Assembly (NCBI GenBank): GCA_950022295.1
Contig: OX465596.1
Coordinates: forward strand, 217,651,501 to 217,715,500
Source of the DNA: Bromus sterilis
Lineage: Eukaryota; Streptophyta; Magnoliopsida; Poales; Poaceae
DNA length: 64,000 nucleotides
Direction of reading: 5' to 3'
Shown here: piece after piece, positions 55,239-64,000 of the stretch
Layout: every line of letters starts with the position of its first letter
Numbering within the stretch: position 1 is the first letter of the stretch
Program-made: the position numbers and the translations under genes
Notes under the pieces: model-generated
The model's input: the letters and a program-made list of their open reading frames with translations, nothing else
Told to the model about the DNA's origin: nothing
Databases searched by the model: none

Positions 55239-57480
55239 TGCGAGGGAAGATGATGAAAGAAGATCCGGGAGTGTCAAACGCTCAAGCTTGGGGATGCCCC
55301 CAAGCATCCACAATAATATTCAAGGAGACTCAAGCGTCTAAGCTCGGGGATTCCCCCATGCATCCCCTTCCCCATCAACAATCATCAGTTCATCCTTCGT
55401 CTCACTATATTTTTATCACTTCATGCGTTATGTGCTATGCTTGGAGCGTCTCGCTCTTAGGTTTCCTTTTTATTTTTCTTTAGCTTTGCTTGCTGTTCAT
55501 AACAAGTTATACCCGAGCTTACTTTTTGTGGGAGAGAAACACGCTCTAATCCAATCTAGAACACATAATAGGATTTTGCATGCCTATCTTTTTACTGTAG
55601 TGTGTTCTTTATCTTTTCGTAGGTACTACCATGTTTAGTTTTAGTCTTAGTTTATCTTTAGCAAGAGCCTTGGCTTTTTTTTAGTTTGTGGCTGGAACTC
55701 TCTTTATTATTCATGTTTATCTAGTTAAGAGAGTTGGTTGTTGCTCTGAGTTGTGTCTTGTCTTGAGAGTAGGTAATTGAGGTTGCTATTTAATTTTAGT
55801 AGTAACTTGCAATAGTTTTGAGGTATTGATGTGAGTAATGTTTGAACTTTTGGTGTCAAGAGATCTATCCTATTAGTGATAGGTGTCATATTTTGGGAAA
55901 TCCGTGTTTATTTTCAAAAGCTACAAAACTAGTTGAGAACTCTAGCTACTAGATGGATCACTAATCTTTTGAGGGATCGGATATTAGAGTACACTCACGT
56001 ACCATGAGTCGAGGATGCGCAAGGATAATCAAACCCCCATACACTCCTGCTCGGGGTACTTGTATCTTTGGGAACCTCCTTCTTAGATTGAGAGTTACCG
56101 ATAATAAGTGCATGAGTTCTTCGGACTAATGTAAGTATTGAAAGTTGACACTTCCACCTCCTCATATTTGATAGCCTCTTCTGTATCATGCATTGCCTTC
56201 TTCTCACTCTGAGAGTTGGCATCCACCTTCATCGGTACATCCAAACCCTTGGCATGATACGCTCTATCATCATAAACCTCCCTATATCTTTCCTCAAAGC
56301 AGCCTCCATACCTACCTATCAAGGTATTTCCATAGCTTTTCCGAGATATATTTCCATGCAACTTCCACCTCTTCATGAACTGATCTTCATGTCATACATG
56401 TTCCTGCTACACTGGCAGAGGCATACCTTTGCATACATCATGATAGCTACATCTTATTTATGTTTGAGTACCTTATAAAGTGTGAAAGATTTTCTATACC
56501 TTCTTGTAAAATAGAGTGTTGCCCTTAAGTGAGGAAAAGATCCCAAAGAGGACAAATTAAAAGATCCCAAAGAGGACAAATGCGAGTTAAATAGAAAGAG
56601 TCATTGAGGCCACCAAAAAAATACAAAAAATAGAAAAAAGAAAAAAAGAAAATAAAAAGAGAGAAAGGGGCAACACTACTATTCCTTTTGAAAGATCCAC
56701 ACTAGTACTCCCTCTTATCCTTGTACTCCATAGAGATGATCGTTCATGCATATAGCTATGTGGGGACCTTTACACTATAGAACTTGGTTTGCATATTCCA
56801 AGGATGAGCCTCCTCAAAATAGCTCTAGGTCTTCATGAGCGAGCAAGTTAGATGCACCCCCACTAGTTCCATTGGAGAGCTTTTTAGCTCATATGTGCAT
56901 CCGTTGCATGGCAATCCTTACTCCTCACATCATATCTATCATTTGGCCTTCTCGCCTATGATTGTCCTCATTGATGCGAGCCTTTCTCATCCTTTTTGTC
57001 TTCCTCCTCCACCATATTTCTCTCTTTGCCATCCTTGGTGTCAACTTTCGTGTTTACGCTCATCCATTGCATGAGTGCTCAAAATAGCGAGAAGGAGTGG
57101 ATCAAATTGACTTTTACCTAGCTAGTGGTCTGGGGACGAGTCAAGATAAGATTCCAAAGAAGACCAAGTGTGAAACTTTAGTAGATTGAGTTCTCAACAC
57201 AAAAATACTTTTTTCTCGTATTCCCTATCCGTCTTCTTGCACGCAAACACCATTTGGAGACATTCGAGTCACGGACAGTGAGAGCTCTTGCACCTAATGT
57301 TCTTTCGTAGCTTGTTTCAATGATAATATAAACTCTTGCCTGTTATGACTTGAATTGAATCACATACATTGATTGCTTTACTTACAAAGTTCTTATATGG
57401 ATGTTAGCATGTCACCACAGAAATTATGCTTGTTATCATTTACCTACTCGAGGACGAGCAGGAATTAAGCTTGGGGATGT
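55239..57480 (+). other. Element B interior, right of nested element T
   Basis: 2.2 kb without a recognisable gene. It opens with repeated AAGCTTGGGGATGCCCCC-type segments (about 55285-55370), and contains an A-rich tract near 56620-56670. It ends at the PPT-like TTAAGCTTGGGGATGT (57465-57480) directly before the 3' LTR. An inverted, diverged copy of most of it forms 3166-4746 plus 8795-9060. The short ORFs (up to 96 residues) show no family. Confidence 0.7.
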
Positions 57481-58903
57481 TGATACGTCCCAAACGTATC
57501 TATTATTTCTGCTTGCTCCATGCATGTTTTGTGTGATATTTCTATGTTTTAGATACACTTTCATACTCTTTTGATCATATTTGGACTAACCTATTAACTC
57601 AGTGCACCCCAGCGACAGTTTCTGTTTTCTGCTGTTTTTGTATTTCAGGTCTTCCCATTATAAAAAGTGCTCAGATAATTCCGGGAAATATATATAAAAA
57701 TCAGTGTTCTAGAATAGTCCTCCAACCGGAGGATGGGGCCCTGGGGTGGCCCACAGCCCCTAGGCGCCCTCCTGACGCGGCCAGGGGCCCACCCACGCCG
57801 GGTGGCCGCATGGGCGACTGGTGGCCCCCCGGTGCCCCCCTTTTGCTCCTATTTATTCTCTCGTCGCGAAAACCCTGATTCGAGACCCCTTTTCTCCAGA
57901 AGCAATTACGATCTCCGCCGCCATCGCCGACAAGCTTCGGGGGACCAGAATTCCAGTGCCGGCACCCTGCCGGGACGAGGAAGTGCCCCCGGATTCATCT
58001 CCATCGACGTTGCTTCCTCCCTCCATGATGTGGGAGTAGTCCCTCCTCGGGGCCGAGGTTTCTACCAGTAGCTTTGTGGTCAATTCTCTCTCCCATGATG
58101 TGATCTTCGTTGTGATCATAGGCTATGTTAATCTAGGGTGATCCCATGATAGTTCCCCTTCCTCTATGTATTGAATTGATGTACTCACTTGTTTCTATTT
58201 AGTATAATACCCGAGACCAAGGTGATAGCGGTCAATTGGACATGGATTAGAAGAATATTTTCATGAGTGATTTCCTCTTTGGTGTGTTGATTTAAGATTG
58301 AGAGTCTCTTGGTGCTTATCTTTGACTATCCTTGAGATATGTTGTGATGATTGTGGTACTCTCTTTGGATGGCCGCGGTGACATTGGGAAATCCATAGAT
58401 TGAGAACTATGAACTTTGAGGTGTGCTTTTGTAGCCCTACATAATTCTCGTCCTCTCTTGACCACAAAGGAATGACCTCCGAGTGCGTTTCCATTGCATG
58501 TTTTATGGGAAATATCATGTGATTAGACTATGTTAATGTTGTTGGGAGTTGCCACTAGTGAAAGTATGAAGCCTAGGCCTTGTTTCCACCATTGTTACAC
58601 TGTTTGTGCTTACTTTTTTCACATGTTTTCTTGCTGCACTTTTTATTACAGATTTATATTACCTTGCTTTTCCACATCTATCACCCATATTTTACTATCT
58701 CTTCGCCGAAATAGTGCACCTATACAACTCCTAGTTTTATTAGGTGTGTTGGGGACACAAGAGACTTCTTGTATCTTAATTGCAGGGTTCCTTGAGAGAG
58801 ACCATCTTCAACCTCTACTTCCCTGAAATTGTTGTTGTCCTACAAACCTCTGCGCTTGGAGGCCCAACATAGTCTACAAGAATAGAAGCGTGTGTAGACA
58901 TCA
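57481..58903 (+). repeat. 3' LTR of Athila-like element B
   Basis: 1,423 bp, TGATACGTCC…GTAGACATCA. Compared with the 5' copy it has a small deletion near 58825 and about 5% substitutions. CTATTTATTC promoter candidate at 57849-57858. The start TGATACGTC…AACGTATCTAT is typical of abundant Triticeae Athila-type families. The right flank CACAA (58904-58908) would be one TSD copy; the left copy is lost with the truncation. Confidence 0.85.
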
Positions 58904-59725
58904 CACAAGAGTCTGAAGTACTTGTTCACTCAGCCAAATCTGAACTTGAGGCAAAGAAGATGGCTTGAAACCATTAGTGAGTACACAGTTGATATTCAGT
59001 ACACGCCTGGGAAGGCGAATGTCATAGCTGATGCGCTGAGCTGCAAGGGCGATTGCAATAATATCCATGTGCAGAAGATCCGCCCTGATTTGTGTGAGTC
59101 CATTTGCGTGCTCAATCTCGAGCTAGTTCCAGCAGGCTACCTTGCAAACCTTGTGGTAGATCCCACTATCCATGAGAAGATCCGTGAAGCTCAGTCTGGC
59201 AGCTCAATGATTCAAAAGATCAAACAGGGTATTGCGGCCTCAGTGCCCAAGTACGGTTGCTTTTCAGTGCATAATGACAGCACCGTGTTCTTCGAGGAGA
59301 GTGTTGTTGTTCCCAAGGAGGGAGATCTCAGAGAGGTCATCATGAAGGAGGCCCATGATTCCAAGCTATCAATTCACCCTGGAAATTGAAAGATGTATCA
59401 AGATCTCAAGCAAAGATTTTGGTGGACTCGTATGAAGCGGGACGTTGTTCGTTTCATGTCTCAGTGTGACGTATGCAGAAGAGTGAAGGCACAACACCAG
59501 AAGCCTGCAGGGCTACTTCATCCACTTGAGATTCCGGAGTGGAAATGGGATCACATAGAAATGGATTTCATCACAGGTTTCCCTTTGTCGCAGAAGAAGA
59601 ACAATGCCATCTTTGTCGTCATTGACAATCTTTCCAAAGTTGCCCACTTCTTTCAAGTGAAGGACTCCATTTCAGCAACTCAGTTGGCAGACTTTTATAC
59701 CGCAAGAGTTGTATCTTTGCATGGC
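58904..59725 (+). pseudogene. RNase H-integrase fragment of another Ty3/Gypsy element
   Basis: A plus-strand pol fragment, truncated at both ends by insertions. It begins within RNase H (HKSLKYLFTQPNLNLRQRRW, YTPGKANVIADALS) and continues into the integrase zinc finger (EAHDSKLSIHPG…, CDVCRRVKAQHQKPAG) and the first catalytic Asp region (EMDFITGFPLSQKKNNAIFVVID). It stops after RVVSLHG, where the family E LTR begins at 59726. A TGA at 59387-59389 interrupts the zinc-finger region (HPGN-stop-KMYQDL). It is clearly related to element T's pol but diverged, so it is a different family. Element B entered it on the left, next to the RNase H motif. Confidence 0.85.
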
Positions 59726-60340
59726 TGTAACGACCAGAATCACTAAGAATCCAAGTCTCTGTGCATTCTGTGCTAGTCCCTGGATCAATAGCTAGGACAC
59801 ACAGTACATGATGTAATATCAAGATTAAACCACATGTCATATATATTACATCGAAGATCCAGTAATACTAATAAACATACCTGCATAGATCAAGGCTAGC
59901 TTACAAATAGAATACAGCAAAAAAAACAATAAAAGCTTCGTGGCGTCCATCAACTCCATCGGCAAGTTGAGTATATACATCGTAACCCTACAACGCATCA
60001 CTTACTCGTCGAATACAATCCTGCAACCCCGAAGGTTACAGCCCGACAATGGGTCAGTACATCTGATTTGTACGGCAAGTCACACGGAAAAGGATATATA
60101 ACAGACCTACTTCTACATGCAGGATAAGTCAAAGGAAAGCTTATGGTTTGTTTTGCAGAAAGCCAATTTTTCCCTCACATACTACAACTAGTCAAATTTA
60201 AATTTATCTTGCTAGTCCTAAGTATGGTCGAATCGGGCTACACCAATTCCAACATTCCCTTTATTAAAAGTTCCCATTCAAATTCTTATTAAAGTGAATT
60301 ATCTGTCAAGACCATCCAACAACAATAATGCCCAGTTGCT
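59726..60340 (-). repeat. Family E LTR, truncated copy (3' LTR remnant)
   Basis: Starts TGTAACGACC and matches 60404-61018 for 615 bp with few differences (e.g. CCAGAATC versus CCCGATTC near the start). It is cut off just before the triple-palindrome module. Inserted directly in the integrase coding sequence. Confidence 0.78.
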
Positions 60341-60403
60341 ATAGCTTTTCCTATCCATTTTCTAGGGTCACGACCTACAATCAACATGGGCTCTGATACC
60401 ATC
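60341..60403 (-). other. Family E interior remnant with tRNA-iMet PBS
   Basis: Only 63 bp of interior survive, ending with the PBS (60390-60401, minus strand TGGTATCAGAGC) two bases from the LTR edge. Everything from inside the left LTR to the PBS region has been deleted. Confidence 0.78.
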
Positions 60404-62789
60404 TGTAACGACCCGATTCACTAAGAATCCAAGTCTCTGTGCATTCTGTGCTAGTCCCTGGATCAATAGCTAGCACACACAGTACATGATGTAATATCAA
60501 GAATAAACCACATGTCATATATATTACATCGAAGATCCAGTAATACAAATAAACATACCTGCATAGCTCAAGGCTAGCTTACAAATAGAATACAGCGGAA
60601 AAAACAATAAAAGCTTCGTGGCGTCCATCAACTCCACCGGCAAGTTGAGTATAGACATCGTAACCCTACAACGCATCACTTACTCGTCGTATACAATCCT
60701 GCAACACCGAAGGTTACAACCCGACAACGGGTCAGTACATCCGATTTGTACGGCAAGTCACACGGAAAAGGATATATACCAGACTTACTTCTACATGCAG
60801 GATAAGTCAAAGGAAAGCTTATGGTTTGTTTTGCAGAAAGCCAATTTTTCCCTCACATACTACAACTAGTCAAATTTTAATTTATCTTGCTAGTCCTAAG
60901 TATGGTTGAATCGGGCTACACCAATTCCAACCATCCCTTTATTAAAAGTTCCCACTCAAATTCTTATTAAAGTGAATTATCTGTCAAGACCATCCAACAA
61001 CAATAATGCCCAGTTGCTCAAAGTTGTCCGTAACCGTGGACACGGCTAATCATGATCAGTTTTTACACTCTGCAGAGGTTTGTACACTTTCCCCACTGGA
61101 CTCAACCCGAAGATTGAGACATAGTCTTTCAGAAGAGGTTGCCTCCACCCTTTGGTAGCCGGTACACGTATCATATCTACATCATCTAGCTACCAGGGCT
61201 AGGTTCCCCACAACTTACTCATCTAAGCCAGATCCCATATAGCCAGTGGTTGTACATGGAAGCTACTAGTCACACTGTCTGTCCGATCTTTTTGAGCCTG
61301 GACGGCGCCCACTACGTTCAGAGGGTAGACACCATGGCGCACCCGGTTCACCACCAAAATAACCATTCGGGACGCATTTAGCCCTGGTCCCTCCTTAGAC
61401 AAGGCACGAGCCCCAGGATGCATTCCCTGCCCGCCCAGAGGTGATTTCTATTTAAGTTTGCTAGTCCAGTCATCAATCCTCACATAGCTCAATGATAACT
61501 TAACCAATCCCTGTCTACAAAGCAATGTAGTATATAACAACCACGATCCTAGGGCGACAATGAAATACAAGGTCAGAACATATGGCTATCCTACTAGGTT
61601 TAAATCATAACTAATATATAATCCTACACATGCATAGAGTGATAATTTGCTACATGCATAATAGAAAATATAGGCTGAGGTATGGTCAAAGTGTAACTTG
61701 CCTTTCCATTCGGTGAAGTTCTTCGCTCTCACGGTCCATTCAACTCTACTCGTCACACTCCGAGAAATCTATCGCAACGGAAGGAACTCAAATAAGCAAT
61801 CACATCACAAGGAAAACAAAAGATCAACAAACAAAAACAAAGGTTTTAGCAACAAAACAAAAAGGTTTTGAAGGGTAAAGGTGTCGATGTGCTCGAAGGT
61901 GATCAGTGGAAGTGATCTCGAGAGAGTCAACAGATACAGATTCATCAGTAAGGAATTGTGATCATGGAAATTTATGAATTCAAGGTGAATATCATGCCCA
62001 CATAAAAAGTGTGTGAACCTTACCGATAACATGTCTCAAATGATCCGATATGCAAAAAGAATCACGTGTACTACAACGCATGTCATAGCAAGTGCAAAAT
62101 TGAATTGAATTTGAATTTAAACAGATCAAGAAACATGTGAAATTAGGTGTACACATGATATAGGAAGAAAGTACATGGAACGAGTGATCCAACGAAAAAA
62201 GAATCACTCGATTTGGATCAACGGTTGAAAAGATACGACCTCCGGAATTTGAATTTGAATTTGAAATAAATTCAAATTCAAAAGTGTGCAAAAGTTTTAA
62301 AAGTTGATTCTATGCTGAAGTACAGAAAAACACGAGCGTGTAGGAAATTTTTTCACCGCGATCCGACTTACGGTTGCGGAGATATTGCGAGTACGGTGCC
62401 GGGGTGTTTTCTGCCAACTGGGACCTGTTCGCAAATAAAGTTTCGCCGAAAAAGCAATCGGGTCCCTAGGACCAGATCTGGCCGGAGTTGACTCCGGTGA
62501 GGCTTCTCCGGCGAGCTCCGGCGACTCCGGCGGGGTGGCGCGGACTCCGGCAACGAGGGGCGAGGTGGCGCGGCGAGGCAGAAGGCGGGGCGCCGGGGCA
62601 ATGCGGTTGAGGTGACGCGGCGGCTCGCGTCGTGGGCCGGCGGCCGGGCGGCGCGACACGCGGCACGGCGGTGGCCGGCGGCACGTCGGCGGCGTCGCGG
62701 CCCAGGGAGGCGCGGGTGGCCGGCCGGGCGGGCGGCCGCGACGTCGGGGCGGCGGTGGCGTGAGGGCCGGGGCGCGGAGAGTTTCAACG
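60404..62789 (-). repeat. Family E LTR, second copy (5' LTR), cut by a CACTA element
   Basis: TGTAACGACCCG start next to the PBS. It contains the triple-palindrome module (61025-61085), an AT-rich section (61780-62340) with a self-complementary GAATTTGAATTTGAA block near 62250, and a GC-rich island (62400-62780). Architecture matches families A, D and T. It is interrupted at 62790. Minus-strand ORFs in the GC-rich island (e.g. 62368-62814) are Arg/Pro/Ala-rich and not recognised genes. Confidence 0.75.
61025..61085 (-). promoter_or_regulatory. Triple-palindrome LTR module, copy 8
   Basis: CCGTGGACACGG, then ATCATGAT in place of CTATTCGAATAG, then CTCTGCAGAG (both arms changed relative to CCCTGCAGGG), ending at TTGTAC. 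The most diverged copy, with palindromes kept. Confidence 0.72.
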
Positions 62790-64000
62790 CACTACAAGAA
62801 ATATGCTCATACACGACGTTCTCTGAGTGGTCATGGATGATTTTTTCATAAATCTATGACGATTTCATACGAGATGGTCATAAACCATTTGAGGGGGGTC
62901 AAATCTCTATAAAATAACGACAATGTGTATCAAGAACGTCATAATCAGATAACTAAAATCGTCGTAAACTTATCCAGACAACTTGCAATGTTATTTTTAG
63001 TCGACTAAGACAAATTTAGATCGTCGTAACCTTTACGACGATTAGAATATCGTTGTAACCTATTCTAACTATGCTTAGATGTCACTCGTGGGGTCCATTC
63101 GATCTCACCTTAACCATCTATTGGGCGTTCATAACTAGGTGTTTATTCTTGACAAAATTTTGATGGATGTATGTTGTAATATCTACTTTTTTCCTAGAAA
63201 TGATTTTTGGCAAAATAAAAAGCAAACTATCTAGTACCTATAGTTTAAGTTTGACCCAATTTTAGTTGAATCGATGAAATTTTGTCTTTTTGATGATAGG
63301 TGTATGAAAAACATTTTACTTACAACTATTTGATCAATTATACATACAATATGTTCTAATATATTTTTAAAATGGTTTGGTACAATTTTGCAACAAATAT
63401 TTGATAGGTTATTTATAAAAAAAATCATGTTTCTAACACTAAAAAATGTTTTTTTTGTGCAAAAATAGGAAAAGTTCCTTCAATGATATTTATTTTTCAT
63501 TCCAATGTACACATTTTTGCAAAATATGAGATCATTTTAATAAACTTCCTGGTCATGCTAAAGCATTTGACAAGACAAAAATATACAGTCACACCTCTAT
63601 TATTCAAGTAGCCAATAATGATCACAATTGTAACGTAGCATTAATAAAATAATTCCTAAATAAATTATGGCATGTGGAATTAATTAGTATTTAAATAAAT
63701 AAAAAATACCCCTATAGAAGAAGGTATTTAATTAAAGTATTAAAAAGGGTAATGATTATTTTCGTACAAAGAAAAGGAAAAATGATTTTGCAAACGCGGG
63801 TTGCCATCCATATCATGCTTGATGCCATTTTTTCTCTAGATATTTTCTTAGTTGTATCTAATTTAATCTCAACTCTCAATTTTTGGTCCAATTTTGTTGT
63901 GCCATTAAAGATCCAAAATTTACAAGAAATCACCGTAAACCATTCATATGTGTATGCTATCAGATATCAACTTTATATACGACCAAGATAGATCTTGTGT
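62790..64000. mobile_element. CACTA-type DNA transposon, one end (continues off-window)
   Basis: Begins CACTACAAGAAATATG, the hallmark terminus of plant CACTA (En/Spm-like) elements. Subterminal repeats around ACGAC/GTCGT follow (62809-63060; e.g. ACGACG, GTCGTAA, TACGACGAT), which in this superfamily are transposase binding sites. Beyond 63060 the sequence is AT-rich, with no ORF over 80 residues and no transposase motif to the window edge. The other end and the 3 bp TSD are not visible. Confidence 0.72.

Noticed and set aside
62368..62814. 148-residue minus-strand Arg/Pro/Ala-rich ORF
   Set aside because: GC-rich leader of family E and crosses into the CACTA terminus, so it cannot be an ancestral gene.

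Overview
This 64 kb window looks like intergenic DNA of a large-genome grass, most probably a Triticeae cereal (wheat, barley, rye or a relative). It is almost entirely nested LTR retrotransposons. I found no host gene, tRNA, rRNA or CRISPR array. The grass call rests on three things: chromodomain Ty3/Gypsy elements with LTRs over 4 kb, Athila-type elements whose LTRs start TGATACGTC or TGATATGTC and use a tRNA-Asp primer site, and a CACTACAAGAAA transposon terminus. Family names are inference from structure because no database search was possible.

Layout, left to right. 1-3009: 5' end of a minus-strand Gypsy element (broken gag, tRNA-Arg-type PBS, 1 kb LTR). 3010-3165: GGGGAT-rich satellite. 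3166-9060: minus-strand Athila-like internal fragment split by a 4,043 bp solo LTR (family A, 4747-8789, TSD GATAC). 9061-10900: rearranged LTR element with a duplicated LTR/PBS junction and GGACCGTCCGG clusters. 11625-17043: a second, truncated family A LTR holding a 4,099 bp solo LTR (12113-16211, TSD ATATA). 17044-35362: Athila-like element C (5' LTR, gag, protease, Athila ORF1-like protein, no RT/IN or 3' LTR). It is interrupted by element D (21563-32180, TSD CCCAG), with about 4.45-4.55 kb LTRs and a 1.6 kb non-coding interior. 35363-38227: third family A fragment. 38228-58903: Athila-like element B, interrupted by element T (41021-55233, TSD AAGTG). 58904-59725: pol fragment of a further Gypsy element. 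59726-62789: truncated family E element. 62790-64000: one end of a CACTA transposon.

Element T is the most complete unit. Its 4.1 kb LTRs differ by about 0.9% by hand count. On the minus strand it carries a 259-residue ORF of unknown function ahead of gag, then gag-protease-RT-RNase H-integrase-chromodomain. The polyprotein frame is broken by only three small lesions. The catalytic motifs are intact. Element D has the same plan (tRNA-iMet primer site, hairpin before the PPT, similar LTR modules) without proteins, so it looks like a parasite of such an autonomous relative.

The most unusual signal is a 55-60 bp module of three consecutive palindromes, found in eight copies across four LTR families. 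Its sequence changes between families in a compensatory way that preserves pairing, which suggests a conserved nucleic-acid structure. A GCGGAAG-linked hairpin in the same LTRs and a GGA-loop hairpin beside the PPT behave similarly.
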